A stretch of 64,000 nt of DNA from Limnohabitans sp. INBF002 (lineage in GTDB: Bacteria; Pseudomonadota; Gammaproteobacteria; Burkholderiales; Burkholderiaceae_C): positions 1,054,001 through 1,118,000 of the forward strand of contig NZ_AP027055.1 of NCBI RefSeq assembly GCF_027924905.1, read 5' to 3'. A model generated the notes under the pieces. It saw nothing but the letters and a program-made list of their open reading frames with translations, was not told the origin of the DNA and did not search any database. Below are positions 9,203 through 20,451 of this stretch, in pieces; position 1 is the stretch's first letter; each line of letters opens with the position of its first letter. The position numbers and the translations under genes are program-made.

Positions 9203-9985
9203 TTATTGCGCGACCCAGCCACCATCCATGTTCCAAGCAACGCCGCGGACGTTGTTGCCAGCTTTGGAGCAGAAGAAAACAGCCAACTCACCCAGTTCTT
9301 CGGGGGTGGTGAACTGCATTGAGGGCTCTTTTTCACCCAACAACAACTTAATGGCTTCGTCATTTGAAATGTTCAAAGCTGTGGCTTTGGCATCGACTTG
9401 TTTTTGAACCAGCGGCGTAAGCACCCAGCCCGGACAAATGGCGTTGCAGGTCACGCCTGTGGTGGCGTTTTCAAGCGCTGTGACCTTGGTCAAGCCAACG
9501 ATGCCATGCTTGGCCGCCACATAAGCAGACTTTTGCGCTGAACCAACCAGGCCGTGAATCGATGCCACGTTGATGATGCGGCCCCAGTTTTGTTTTTGCA
9601 TGTAGGGCAAAGCCAAGCGAGAAGTGTGAAAAGCGCTGCTGAGGTTGATGGCGATGATTGCGTCCCAACGTTCCACAGGGAAGTCTTCCACCGAGGCCAC
9701 GTGTTGGATGCCCGCGTTGTTGACCAAAATGTCCACGCCACCAAAGGTGTCGGTTGAAAACTTCATCATGGCTTCGATGTCCGAGGCTTTGCTCATGTCT
9801 GCGCCGTGGTAAGCCACTTTGACGCCCAGTGCGGCCACTTCGGCCTTGGGGCCTTCGGCGTCGCCAAAGCCATTGAGGATGATGTTGGCGCCTTGGCGAG
9901 CCAATGATTTGGCGATGCCAAGACCAATGCCACTGGTGGAACCGGTGACCAAAGCTGTTTTACCGATGAGTGTGCGTTCAGACAT
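9203..9985 (-). CDS. 3-hydroxybutyrate dehydrogenase
   Basis: An NAD-dependent short-chain dehydrogenase that interconverts D-3-hydroxybutyrate and acetoacetate, a step in polyhydroxybutyrate breakdown. The 260-residue protein has the Rossmann motif TGSTSGIGLGIA near the N-terminus, NNAG (VDILVNNAGIQHV), catalytic Ser in NVASIHGLVGS and the YVAAK Tyr/Lys pair. PGWVLTPLVQKQVD and the C-terminal NMDGGWVAQ match 3-hydroxybutyrate dehydrogenases rather than FabG. The start at 9985 (MSERTLIGK) has GGAG 8 bp upstream; an in-frame start 18 bp earlier lacks this. It diverges from relA with a 61-bp spacer. With phaR 2.4 kb away it points to PHB metabolism in this organism. Confidence 0.9.
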   Translation of the reverse strand: MSERTLIGKTALVTGSTSGIGLGIAKSLARQGANIILNGFGDAEGPKAEVAALGVKVAYHGADMSKASDIEAMMKFSTDTFGGVDILVNNAGIQHVASVEDFPVERWDAIIAINLSSAFHTSRLALPYMQKQNWGRIINVASIHGLVGSAQKSAYVAAKHGIVGLTKVTALENATTGVTCNAICPGWVLTPLVQKQVDAKATALNISNDEAIKLLLGEKEPSMQFTTPEELGELAVFFCSKAGNNVRGVAWNMDGGWVAQ

Positions 9986-10046
9986 TTTCAAAACTCCATG
10001 CATTACGATGAGAAACCTATAGACATTATGCGGTTCAGCGGCTTAC

Positions 10047-12242
10047 ATGAAACATAACGGAGAAACGCAGCGCGCTTCGCTCTTGAGCGCGTCGTTGCAA
10101 GACTTACCTGATCAGCCTGAGGCGTTGACGCGGGCGCGTGCCTTTGCGCAGCCTTTGCTGATGGGCGCCACGCTGGACACCGGTGAAGATGTGCTGGCGC
10201 ATGCGGATGCTGTGGCTCAAATTTTGAGTGTGATTGGTGGCTCTGAAGCCATGCAAGCTGCCTGCTACTTGGTCTATGCCGCAGAGCACTTGCAAAAGCC
10301 AGAAGAAGTCATTGCCAAAGCCTTTGGCCCAAGCTATGCCGAGCTGGCTTTGGAAACCACGCGTTTGATTCGCGTGCAACGCCAAGCACGCGCTGTGGCG
10401 GCCGAATCGCAAGTGGCAGCTTTGCAAACCGAAAACGTGCGCAAGATGCTGCTGGCGTTCTCGCGCGATTTGCGCGTGGTGCTGTTGCGCTTGGCGTCGC
10501 GCTTGCAAACTTTGCGCTACTACGCCGCCAGCAAGCAGCCTGTGCCAAACAGCTTGGCGTATGAGTCCTTGCATGTGTTTGCGCCATTGGCGAACCGTTT
10601 GGGCATTTGGCAGATCAAGTGGGAAATGGAAGATTTGTCTTTCCGTTTCCTTGAGCCCGAAACCTACCGTGAAATTGCCAAGCTCCTCGATGAAAAGCGT
10701 GTGGAGCGCGAGAACTACATGGTGCAGTTGCGCGAAGACCTAGAGGCCGAACTCAAAACTCAAGGCATCACGGCGCAAGTGGCAGGGCGGCCCAAGCACA
10801 TTTACAGCATTGTCAAAAAGATGCGTGGCAAGTCGCTCGATTTTTCACGCGTGTTTGACGTCCGTGCCTTGCGCGTGGTGGTGCCTTCGGTGCCCGATTG
10901 CTATGCTGCCTTGAGCATGGTGCACAGCAAGTTCTCGCCGATTGATTCGGAGTTTGACGACTACATTGCCAAACCTAAATCGAACGGCTACCAATCGTTG
11001 CACACGGTGGTGCGTGACGCGCAGGGGCGCCCGATTGAGATTCAAATCCGAACCCAAGAGATGCACGACCACGCCGAGCATGGCGTGGCGGCGCATTGGG
11101 CGTACAAAGAGGCTGGCACCAAAGGCTACGCGGGTGTGAGCGCCTCCGGCGACTACGACGCCAAGATTGCGGTGCTGCGTCAGCTCTTGGCTTGGGAGCG
11201 CGAGCTCTCAGCTGGCGCCCAAAGCCAAGCCACCACCGATGCCTTGAGCGACCGCATTTATGTGTTGACGCCAGACGCGGCCGTGGTCGAGCTGCCCCAA
11301 GGTGCAACGCCCATTGACTTTGCCTACACCTTGCACACCAACCTCGGCCACCGTTGCCGGGGCGCGCGCGTGGATGGCGCGATGGTGCCGCTGAATACGC
11401 AGCTGAAAAACGGCCAAACGGTGGAGGTGACCGCCATCAAAGAAGGTGGCCCCTCGCGTGATTGGCTCAACCCAGAGTTGGGCTTTTTGGCCAGCTCGCG
11501 GGCGCGTTCGAAGGTGCGCGCTTGGTTCAATGCCCAAGCCATGCAGGAAACAGCGGCCAAGGGGCGTGAGGCCGTAGAAAAGCTCTTGCAACGCGAAGGT
11601 AAAACAGCGGTGAAGCTGGATGACTTGGCATCTCAACTGGGCTTTAAATCGGCTGAGGCTTTGTTTGAGCTGGTGGGCAAGGACGAGTTTTCGCTGCGCA
11701 ACATCGAAACGCTGCTGAACCCACCCGCCACGGTGATGGTGGCAGACGACTATGTGCGTTTGAAGAAAGCCAAAACGAGCGACAAAGCCTCTAAGAGTGG
11801 TGTCTTGGTGGTGGGCATTGATTCTTTGCTCACGCAACTCAGCAAATGCTGCAAGCCTGCGCCGCCTGATGAGATTCGTGGTTTTGTCACACGCGGGAAA
11901 GGCGTGAGCATTCACCGGGCTGATTGCGGCAACTTCCGTCAAATGGCACTGCGCAATGGCGACCGTGTGATTGAGGTGGACTGGGGGCAATCCGCTTCGG
12001 CGCAGGCCTTGGTGTATCCGGTGGATGTGAACATCGAAGCTTTAGACCGCCAAGGCTTGTTGCGTGACATCTCAGAAGTCTTTGCCAAAGAAAAAATGAA
12101 CGTGATTGGCGTGCAAACCCAGTCTGTGAAAGACCTGGCTTGGATGACCTTCACCGTGGAAGTGGGCGATTCACGTCGCTTGCAAAAGGTGTTGGGCTTG
12201 GTGAAAGAGGTGCGCGGCGTCCGCATGGCAAAACGTCGCTGA
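10047..12242 (+). CDS. relA: RelA, monofunctional (p)ppGpp synthetase
   Basis: RelA makes (p)ppGpp on ribosomes with uncharged tRNA during amino-acid starvation. The 731-residue protein has the long RSH layout: an N-terminal region where the hydrolase HD domain should be but with no HD metal-binding pair visible, the synthetase domain (FDVRALRVVV, GYQSLHTVV near residue 312), a TGS domain (VLTPDAAVVELPQGATPIDF), a conserved-Cys region (LSKCCKPAPPDEIRGFVTRG) and a C-terminal ACT domain. The synthetase carries EFDDYIA near residue 301; the acidic EXDD type is known from monofunctional RelA, whereas bifunctional SpoT/Rel have RXKD. A separate SpoT should exist elsewhere. No clear ribosome-binding site precedes the ATG. 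Confidence 0.95.
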   Translation: MKHNGETQRASLLSASLQDLPDQPEALTRARAFAQPLLMGATLDTGEDVLAHADAVAQILSVIGGSEAMQAACYLVYAAEHLQKPEEVIAKAFGPSYAELALETTRLIRVQRQARAVAAESQVAALQTENVRKMLLAFSRDLRVVLLRLASRLQTLRYYAASKQPVPNSLAYESLHVFAPLANRLGIWQIKWEMEDLSFRFLEPETYREIAKLLDEKRVERENYMVQLREDLEAELKTQGITAQVAGRPKHIYSIVKKMRGKSLDFSRVFDVRALRVVVPSVPDCYAALSMVHSKFSPIDSEFDDYIAKPKSNGYQSLHTVVRDAQGRPIEIQIRTQEMHDHAEHGVAAHWAYKEAGTKGYAGVSASGDYDAKIAVLRQLLAWERELSAGAQSQATTDALSDRIYVLTPDAAVVELPQGATPIDFAYTLHTNLGHRCRGARVDGAMVPLNTQLKNGQTVEVTAIKEGGPSRDWLNPELGFLASSRARSKVRAWFNAQAMQETAAKGREAVEKLLQREGKTAVKLDDLASQLGFKSAEALFELVGKDEFSLRNIETLLNPPATVMVADDYVRLKKAKTSDKASKSGVLVVGIDSLLTQLSKCCKPAPPDEIRGFVTRGKGVSIHRADCGNFRQMALRNGDRVIEVDWGQSASAQALVYPVDVNIEALDRQGLLRDISEVFAKEKMNVIGVQTQSVKDLAWMTFTVEVGDSRRLQKVLGLVKEVRGVRMAKRR

Positions 12243-12249
12243 AGTCTGC

Positions 12250-12255
12250 TATACT
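12250..12255 (+). promoter_or_regulatory. Candidate -10 box of the tRNA-Val gene
   Basis: TATACT lies 18 bp before the tRNA 5' end, which would put transcription start about 12 nt ahead of the mature tRNA. No convincing -35 is visible, and the site begins 7 bp after the relA stop. Confidence 0.4.
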
Positions 12256-12273
12256 TTCAGCTTCGAACAATGT

Positions 12274-12350
12274 AGGCGCGTAGCTCAGTTGGTTAGAGCA
12301 CCACCTTGACATGGTGGGGGTCGTTGGTTCGATTCCAATCGCGCCTACCA
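12274..12350 (+). tRNA. tRNA-Val (anticodon GAC)
   Basis: A 77-nt cloverleaf. The acceptor stem is AGGCGCG pairing with CGCGCCT, with discriminator A and an encoded CCA. The D stem is GCTC/GAGC. The anticodon stem is CCACC/GGTGG with loop TTGACAT, anticodon GAC at 12308-12310. The T loop is GTTCGATTC. An intrinsic terminator follows immediately, so the gene is a single unit. Confidence 0.97.
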
Positions 12351-12364
12351 TATTGTTCCCCGTC

Positions 12365-12400
12365 AAGCCCGGCACTGTTTGAACAGTACTGGGCTTTTCT
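12365..12400 (+). terminator. Intrinsic terminator after tRNA-Val
   Basis: A 15-bp imperfect stem (arms 12365-12379 and 12382-12396, starting AAGCCC and ending GGGCTT) is followed by TTCTCTTTC. Its position directly after the tRNA and before phaR supports termination of the tRNA transcript. Confidence 0.8.
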
Positions 12401-12421
12401 CTTTCAACGGGAGCTGACTTC

Positions 12422-12868
12422 ATGAGCAGCAAAAAATCGACCGCTTCAGATGACACGCAAGACCGCGTGATCAAGAAATACCCCAATCGCCGCTTGTATG
12501 ACACCGCGTCATCCAGCTATGTGGCCTTGGCAGATATCAAACAACTGGTGATGCACAACACCCCATTTCGGGTGGTGGACGTCAAGTCAGGGGAAGACTT
12601 GACGCGCAGCATTCTGTTGCAAATCATCTTGGAGCATGAGTCGGAAGGCTCACCCATCTTGACCGAGCAGGTCTTGGCCAACATCATTCGCTTTTATGGG
12701 CATTCGATGCAAGGCTTCATGGGCTCTTACCTTGAGAAGAACGTGCAAACGTTCATGGACAACGTGCCACAGCTGCCCATCGTGCCCACACTGGTGAGCA
12801 GCTATGCCGAACAATTGCAAAAACAAACCGAACACATGATGGATGTGATGGGGCTGAAACGTAAATGA
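12422..12868 (+). CDS. phaR: PhaR, polyhydroxyalkanoate synthesis repressor
   Basis: PhaR binds DNA and PHB granules and represses phasin and its own gene until polymer accumulates. The 148-residue protein has the N-terminal PHB/PHA DNA-binding domain ([37 protein letters not shown]) and then a C-terminal PHB-accumulation region ([21 protein letters not shown]). It is shorter than the roughly 180-200 residues of many PhaR proteins, ending soon after the second domain. Its stop overlaps the rimO start (ATGA), so the two are translationally coupled. A GGGAG stretch about 8 bp before the ATG can serve as ribosome site. With the 3-hydroxybutyrate dehydrogenase nearby it supports PHB storage. Confidence 0.95.
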   Translation: MSSKKSTASDDTQDRVIKKYPNRRLYDTASSSYVALADIKQLVMHNTPFRVVDVKSGEDLTRSILLQIILEHESEGSPILTEQVLANIIRFYGHSMQGFMGSYLEKNVQTFMDNVPQLPIVPTLVSSYAEQLQKQTEHMMDVMGLKRK

Positions 12869-14244
12869 CTGAAGTAACCACACCTAAAGTTGGCTTCGTG
12901 AGCTTGGGCTGTCCCAAGGCTTTGACCGACTCCGAATTGATCCTGACGCAACTCAGCGCCGAGGGTTATCAAACCTCTAAAACTTTTGCTGGCGCCGACT
13001 TGGTCATCGTCAACACCTGCGGCTTCATTGATGACGCTGTGAAAGAAAGCTTAGACACGATTGGCGAAGCCTTGGCTGAAAACGGCAAGGTCATCGTGAC
13101 AGGCTGCTTAGGCGCGCGACAAGGCGAAGGTGGCTCTAACTTGGTGATGCAAATGCACCCCAGCGTGTTGGCGGTCACAGGCCCACACGCCACGCAAGAG
13201 GTGATGGACGCGGTGCACGCACATTTGCCCAAACCGCATGACCCATTCATCGACTTGGTGCCCAACAGCTTTGGTGAAGCAGGCGTCAAGCTCACACCCA
13301 AGCACTATGCGTATTTGAAAATCAGCGAAGGCTGTAACCACCGTTGCACGTTTTGCATCATCCCGTCCATGCGTGGCGATTTGGTGAGCCGCCCGATTGG
13401 CGATGTGCTCAAAGAAGCGCGCGCTTTGTTTGAAGGCGGCGTGAAAGAGTTGTTGGTCATCAGCCAAGACACATCGGCCTATGGTGTGGATGTGAAGTAC
13501 GTCACCGGTTTCTTTGATGGCCAACCCATCAAGACGCGTACCTTAGAGCTGGCGCAAGCCTTGGCCAAGTTGGCTCAAACCTATGGCGCTTGGGTGCGAC
13601 TGCACTATGTGTACCCATACCCGAGTGTGGATGACATCATTCCTTTGATGGCCACAGGCCATGTATTGCCGTATTTGGATGTGCCTTTCCAGCACAGCCA
13701 CCCCGATGTGTTGAAGCGCATGAAGCGCCCAGCCAGTGGCGAGAAAAACCTTGAGCGCATTGCACGCTGGCGCGAGCTTTGCCCACAAATCGTGATTCGC
13801 AGCACTTTCATTGCTGGCTTTCCTGGCGAGACCGAAGAAGAGTTTGAGCATTTGCTCAACTTCGTGCGTGAAGCTGAGATCGACCGTGCGGGTTGCTTTG
13901 CCTACAGCCCTGTGGACGGCGCTGCGGCCAATGACATTCCAGGCATGCTGTCGCAAGAGGTGCGTGAAGCTCGCCAAGCGCGTTTCATGGAAGTGGCAGA
14001 AGAAGTGTCGATTGCCAAGCTCAAGCGCCGCATTGGCTCGACCATTCAGGTGTTGGTCGATTCAGCACCTGCTGGTGGCCGCAAAGGTGGTGTGGGCCGT
14101 AGCTACGCCGATGCACCTGAGATTGATGGCGTGGTGAAGTTGTTGCCACCTGAGAAGCTCAGCAAAGTATTGAAAGTGGGCGAATTCACCCGCGCCAAAG
14201 TGGTGGCGACAGATGGTCATGACCTTGTCGCATTACCGATTTAA
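12865..14244 (+). CDS. rimO: RimO, ribosomal protein S12 methylthiotransferase
   Basis: RimO is a radical-SAM enzyme that adds a methylthio group to an aspartate of ribosomal protein S12. The 459-residue protein has the UPF0004 N-terminal domain with its three Fe-S cysteines ([28 protein letters not shown]), the radical-SAM CxxxCxxC motif CNHRCTFC near residues 157-164, and a C-terminal TRAM domain. [12 protein letters not shown] distinguishes RimO from the tRNA enzyme MiaB. It is coupled to phaR by a 4-bp overlap and followed by a hairpin at 14259-14281. It belongs with the other translation-machinery modifiers in this window. Confidence 0.98.
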   Translation: MTEVTTPKVGFVSLGCPKALTDSELILTQLSAEGYQTSKTFAGADLVIVNTCGFIDDAVKESLDTIGEALAENGKVIVTGCLGARQGEGGSNLVMQMHPSVLAVTGPHATQEVMDAVHAHLPKPHDPFIDLVPNSFGEAGVKLTPKHYAYLKISEGCNHRCTFCIIPSMRGDLVSRPIGDVLKEARALFEGGVKELLVISQDTSAYGVDVKYVTGFFDGQPIKTRTLELAQALAKLAQTYGAWVRLHYVYPYPSVDDIIPLMATGHVLPYLDVPFQHSHPDVLKRMKRPASGEKNLERIARWRELCPQIVIRSTFIAGFPGETEEEFEHLLNFVREAEIDRAGCFAYSPVDGAAANDIPGMLSQEVREARQARFMEVAEEVSIAKLKRRIGSTIQVLVDSAPAGGRKGGVGRSYADAPEIDGVVKLLPPEKLSKVLKVGEFTRAKVVATDGHDLVALPI

Positions 14245-14258
14245 ATTCACAAAAAACA

Positions 14259-14281
14259 AAAGCCACCTAAAAGGTGGCTTT
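14259..14281. terminator. Bidirectional terminator between rimO and tRNA-Leu
   Basis: A perfect 10-bp stem (AAAGCCACCT / AGGTGGCTTT) with a 3-nt loop. On the minus strand it is followed by TTGTTTTTTG, a good U-run for the tRNA-Leu transcript. On the plus strand the tail (TCATTTAAC) is weaker, so rimO transcription may partly read into rnr. Confidence 0.8.
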
Positions 14282-14295
14282 CATTTAACTTATAT

Positions 14296-16653
<2,358 letters not shown>

Positions 16654-16656
16654 TGC

Positions 16657-16678
16657 GCACAAGCTAAGCGACTTGTGC
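16657..16678. terminator. Hairpin between convergent rnr and nnr
   Basis: A 7-bp stem GCACAAG/CTTGTGC with an 8-nt loop lies in the 27-bp gap between the two convergent stops, followed by CTTT on the plus strand. The U-run is weak, so the call rests mainly on position. Confidence 0.55.
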
Positions 16679-16680
16679 CT

Positions 16681-18159
16681 TTAGCGCACCGATGCCGCCA
16701 ACGACGCGGCATCGAGTGCTGGCGCATCGCTCGGCCAAGCATTTGCCACGTGACCGTGTCTAAACACCGCTTGGCAGGTTGCGGCGAATAGATCTTCGCT
16801 GCACGCCAGATAGGCCCCGATTAACCCCGCCAGTACATCACCTGTGCCCGCTGTGGCGAGCAAGGCATTGCCAGACGCGTTGATGACGGGGGTGTGGCCG
16901 GGGCTGGCAATGATGCTGCCAGAACCCTTCAGTACCACCACGCATTGAAACGTGTTTGCCAGTTGTTGCGCGGCGTGCAAACGGTTTTTCTGAATCTCTT
17001 TTGCTGAGCAGTTCAAGAGCCGAGCTGCTTCGAGCGGGTGGGGGGTGAGGACGGTGGGCTTGTGGCGGGGGCTGCGTTTTTTCAACAAAATTTGCAGCGC
17101 TGTGTCACGTGCGATGGCGTTCAAGGCGTCTGCGTCCAACACCAATTGCTGAGACGACGACAGCACCTGTGGCATCAAGGCATGCACGGCATCGCCGCCA
17201 CCGCAGCCGCACACCACCGTGGATTCATTCAGGGCCAGGTGTGTGATGTCGCGCACCATCAAGGGTGGGTGTGCGGCGGTCATCGCATGTTTGGCGTCTT
17301 CATCCAAGAGTCCAACAAATACGCGGCCAGCTCCCCCGTGTAAAGCGGCCAATGCAGCCAACATGGCTGCACCAGACATGCCCGGCGCACCGCCGATGAC
17401 GGCCACATCGCCAAAGCTGCCTTTGTGGCTGCTGTGTGCGCGTGGCGCGTGAGCTGGCTGGCTGTGTTGCAGCCAGGCGGTTGGCGTTTTTTGGGCGGTC
17501 ACACCTAGGTCGTTGAACCAAATACGACCAGCTGCATCGCGGCCATTGGCTGTGAATAGCCCGGGTTTGAGTGTGAGCAAGCTCAGGGTGTGACGCTGGG
17601 CTTTGACGTGATGCTGTGGCGATGTGTCTAACCACTCGCCTGTGTCTGCCAACAAGCCTGTGGGCACATCCACGCAGAGCACAGGCACATCGCTGCGTTG
17701 TATGGCGCCTAACCATTGCGCCATCAAGCCTTCGGGCGCGCGTTGTGCGCCTACGCCGAGGAGGGCGTCGATGGCAAGGTCAAACTGCACAGGAGCTTGT
17801 TCAGCAAATGTGACGCCTGCGTCTTTCGCGCGCAGCCATGATTGCTTGGCATCTGCTGGCATGTGGCGGTCTTTGCCTAACCATGTGACGATGGGGTGTT
17901 TGCCCCACGCTTGCAAATGCATGGCGGCTTCTAAGCCGTCGCCACCGTTGTTGCCGGGGCCGCAGGCAATCCAAATTTTTTGCGCGTGAGGTGCAATCGC
18001 CAAGGCCAGTTGCGCTGTGGCCAAGCCTGCGCGTTGCATCAGCGTGTGAACGGGGAGAGCGGCTTGCGCTTCATGTTCAAGGGCTTGGGTCTGTGCAACG
18101 CTGTGCAGCGGCCAAGTGGCTTGGCTGCTCAGTGTTTGTGTCAGACCTTGTGTTTTCAT
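16681..18159 (-). CDS. nnr: Nnr, bifunctional NAD(P)H-hydrate epimerase and ADP-dependent dehydratase
   Basis: This enzyme repairs damaged NAD(P)H: the N-terminal YjeF_N domain epimerises R- and S-NADHX, and the C-terminal ribokinase-like domain dehydrates S-NADHX using ADP. The 492-residue length fits the fused form. The N-half shows MQRAGLATAQLAL, CGPGNNGGDGLEAA and DALLGVGAQR with VDVPTGLLADTG. The C-half shows HKGSFGDVAVIGG, GAGRVFVGL, LDADALNAIA, LTPHPLEAARL, VVLKGSGSIIA and the nucleotide-site GTGDVLAGLIGAYLA. Its start overlaps the dadA stop by 4 bp (ATGA), so the two form a leftward operon. A small hairpin separates its 3' end from rnr. Confidence 0.95.
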   Translation of the reverse strand: MKTQGLTQTLSSQATWPLHSVAQTQALEHEAQAALPVHTLMQRAGLATAQLALAIAPHAQKIWIACGPGNNGGDGLEAAMHLQAWGKHPIVTWLGKDRHMPADAKQSWLRAKDAGVTFAEQAPVQFDLAIDALLGVGAQRAPEGLMAQWLGAIQRSDVPVLCVDVPTGLLADTGEWLDTSPQHHVKAQRHTLSLLTLKPGLFTANGRDAAGRIWFNDLGVTAQKTPTAWLQHSQPAHAPRAHSSHKGSFGDVAVIGGAPGMSGAAMLAALAALHGGAGRVFVGLLDEDAKHAMTAAHPPLMVRDITHLALNESTVVCGCGGGDAVHALMPQVLSSSQQLVLDADALNAIARDTALQILLKKRSPRHKPTVLTPHPLEAARLLNCSAKEIQKNRLHAAQQLANTFQCVVVLKGSGSIIASPGHTPVINASGNALLATAGTGDVLAGLIGAYLACSEDLFAATCQAVFRHGHVANAWPSDAPALDAASLAASVR

Positions 18160-19412
18160 CGTTGGAGGTGCAGGCGTTCAAGGCCTAGGCCTTGCAAATC
18201 AATGTCGGGGGTTTTGCCGTTGATGCTGTCTGCCACCGCGCGAGCGCTGCCACAAGCCAACGTCCAGCCGCTGGCCCCGTGACCTAGGTTCAGCCATACG
18301 CCAGAGATGCCGCTGGCACCCAAGATCGGTGGTCCGTCTGGCAGCATGGGACGCGAGCCTTTCCAGACCTGCACGCTGTCTTGCGTGCGTGCAGCCCCCG
18401 GAAACCAGTCGTCCAAGACGCGGTACAGCGTTTTGATGCTGGCCGCATCATGGCGACTGGCGTTGCCACCGATTTCAGAGCCACCCGAGACGCGCACGCG
18501 CTGCCCAAGGCGGCTGATGGCAACTTTGTATTGTTCGTCCATCACGCCGCTGCGTGGGGCATCGAGGGGCTCACGCACCGATGCGCTGATGGCGTAGCCG
18601 TGTACCGCCGCCAATGGAATCCGAAGCCCCAAAGGACGCACGAGTTGCGCGCTTGCCAGGCCTGCGCAAACCACCACCGCATCAAACTTTTCGCCAAGGT
18701 CTTGTTTGGCGATGCGAATGGTTTTGGGCTGTGCGCTTGACAGTGGCTCAATGGCGGTGTTGAAGTGAAATTTCACGCCCAACGATTCAGCTTCATTTTT
18801 CAGCAGCAGGGCGAATTGACGGCAGTTGCCCACTTCATCTTCAGGAAAATGAATGGCTTGTGCCAAAGCAGTTTCAGGTTTGAGCGCAGGTTCGATATTT
18901 CTGGCTTCTTCAGCACTCAATGTTTTGAAACTCAGCCCTGCGTCGCGCATGACTTTTAAGGAGTCTTGCATCAGGCGGCTTTCACGCTCACTGCGCAGCA
19001 ACACCATGAAGCCTTGGCTGCGTTCGTGCTCCAAGTTCAAGGTGTCAGTGAGCGTGCGCATGCGGTGGCTGCTGTACTCGGCCAGGCGCAACATGCTTTC
19101 GCGGTTGCGTGCAAAGGTGGTGCTGTCGCAAGCTTTGCGCATTTGCCATAGCCAGCGCCAATCGGCCATGCTGAGTTTGGAAAGGCGAAGCGGTGTATCG
19201 CGCTGCCACAAATGTGTCAGCACGTGTTTGAACATACCGGGCCGAGCCCATGGCGCGGCATAACCGGCAGAGGCCACGCCGGTGTTCGAAAAGCTGCATT
19301 CTTCGGCCGCTGCCCCGTTGCGCTCAAAAACGCTGACCTGGTGGCCTTGTGTTGCCAATTCGTAGGCGGTGGTGATACCAATCACGCCCGCGCCAATCAC
19401 GGCGACCTTCAT
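18156..19412 (-). CDS. dadA: DadA-type D-amino acid dehydrogenase, small subunit
   Basis: A membrane-associated FAD flavoprotein that oxidatively deaminates D-amino acids (classically D-alanine) to 2-oxo acids. The 418-residue protein opens with the FAD-binding motif VIGAGVIGITTAYELA and contains the DadA-type FSNTGVASAGYAAPWARPG segment. It ends with a second FAD-contact region (LGHGASGWTLACGSARAVAD). The ATG at 19412 has AGGA 7 nt upstream. It leads a two-gene leftward operon with nnr and diverges from rpsB, sharing about 215 bp of upstream DNA. The DAO family is broad, so the precise substrate is inferred; the length and motifs favour DadA. Confidence 0.88.
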   Translation of the reverse strand: MKVAVIGAGVIGITTAYELATQGHQVSVFERNGAAAEECSFSNTGVASAGYAAPWARPGMFKHVLTHLWQRDTPLRLSKLSMADWRWLWQMRKACDSTTFARNRESMLRLAEYSSHRMRTLTDTLNLEHERSQGFMVLLRSERESRLMQDSLKVMRDAGLSFKTLSAEEARNIEPALKPETALAQAIHFPEDEVGNCRQFALLLKNEAESLGVKFHFNTAIEPLSSAQPKTIRIAKQDLGEKFDAVVVCAGLASAQLVRPLGLRIPLAAVHGYAISASVREPLDAPRSGVMDEQYKVAISRLGQRVRVSGGSEIGGNASRHDAASIKTLYRVLDDWFPGAARTQDSVQVWKGSRPMLPDGPPILGASGISGVWLNLGHGASGWTLACGSARAVADSINGKTPDIDLQGLGLERLHLQR

Positions 19413-19465
19413 GCGTAAATCCTTGCTGAAGGCGGCTGGGTGGGGGTAGGGGGCATGTACGGGTG

Positions 19466-19627
19466 TGCTAGAATCATTGGGTTTTTCCGAGGTTGAGGCT
19501 TTGTCTCAAGTTCGGACAAACATCACTCGCAAACCAGTCCAATCAAGGTGTTGCCAAGAGTTTTTCAAGAATGAAAACTTGCGGTGATGATGGGCTGGAT
19601 TTTAGACCCAACCTTTGGAGTATCTCT
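19466..19627 (+). promoter_or_regulatory. rpsB promoter and structured leader
   Basis: An extended -10 element TGCTAGAAT (19466-19474) without a clear -35 would start transcription near 19481. The resulting leader of about 147 nt holds a hairpin at 19486-19516 (TCCGA..TTGAG / CTCAA..TCGGA, 7-nt loop). A second stem TGGG..CCCA lies just before the GGAG ribosome site at 19617-19620. In E. coli the rpsB-tsf leader mediates autoregulation by S2. A similar role here is inference; the structures themselves are visible. Confidence 0.5.
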
Positions 19628-20368
19628 ATGTCAGTCACTATGCGCGATATGCTGGAAGCCGGCGTCCACTTTGGTCACCAAACTCGCTTCTGGAACCCCA
19701 AGATGTCCCCGTTCATCTTCGGTCACCGCAACAAAATTCACATCATCAACTTGGAAAAATCGTTGCCGATGTTCCAAGACGCCATCAAGTTCGTCAAGCA
19801 GTTGTCTGCGAACCGTGGCACCGTGTTGATGATCGGTACCAAGCGTCAATCACGCGAAATCGTCGCCGCTGAAGCACAACGTGCTGGCGTGCCTTATGTT
19901 GACCAACGTTGGTTGGGCGGCATGTTGACCAACTTCAAAACCGTCAAGACATCGATCAAGCGTTTGAAAGACATGAAAATCCAGCAAGAAGCTGGCTTGG
20001 ACGCTTTGTCTAAAAAAGAACAACTGATGTTCAAGCGCGAAATGGAAAAGCTTGAGAAAGACATCGGCGGCATTCAAGACATGGCTGTGTTGCCTGATGC
20101 GATCTTCGTGATCGACGTTGGCTACCACAAAATCGCCATCGCTGAAGCCAAGAAATTGGGCATCCCATTGATCGGTGTGGTGGACTCTAACCACTCACCT
20201 GAAGGCATCGACTACATCATCCCAGGTAACGACGACTCGTCGAAGGCCGTGACTTTGTACGCTCGCGGTATCGCTGACGCGATCATCGAAGGCCGTGCCA
20301 ACGCCACCAACGACTTGGTCAAAGCCGTGACCGAAGGCGGCGAAGAGTTTGTTGAAGTCGCTGCTTAA
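19628..20368 (+). CDS. rpsB: Ribosomal protein S2
   Basis: S2 is a 30S-subunit protein at the back of the small subunit, needed for S1 binding. The 246-residue product has the standard start [18 protein letters not shown], the conserved [20 protein letters not shown] and [14 protein letters not shown] blocks, [14 protein letters not shown], a coiled-coil segment ([19 protein letters not shown]) and [18 protein letters not shown]. The ATG at 19628 has GGAG 7 nt upstream, and a longer in-frame reading upstream has no family similarity. It opens the rpsB-tsf-pyrH-frr cluster and is followed by an intrinsic terminator or attenuator before tsf. Confidence 0.98.
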   Translation: MSVTMRDMLEAGVHFGHQTRFWNPKMSPFIFGHRNKIHIINLEKSLPMFQDAIKFVKQLSANRGTVLMIGTKRQSREIVAAEAQRAGVPYVDQRWLGGMLTNFKTVKTSIKRLKDMKIQQEAGLDALSKKEQLMFKREMEKLEKDIGGIQDMAVLPDAIFVIDVGYHKIAIAEAKKLGIPLIGVVDSNHSPEGIDYIIPGNDDSSKAVTLYARGIADAIIEGRANATNDLVKAVTEGGEEFVEVAA

Positions 20369-20386
20369 TCACGCGACCCACGCTTG

Positions 20387-20411
20387 AAAAGGGGCTTGTG
20401 AAGCCCCTTTT
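20387..20411 (+). terminator. Terminator/attenuator between rpsB and tsf
   Basis: A perfect 11-bp stem AAAAGGGGCTT/AAGCCCCTTTT with a GTG loop and a T5 tail sits 19 nt after the rpsB stop. Being inside an otherwise co-oriented operon, it probably lowers tsf expression relative to rpsB rather than ending transcription completely (inference). Confidence 0.85.
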
Positions 20412-20451
20412 TCACACCCAAATTGTTTTGAACTGAATACGGAGAATTTAA

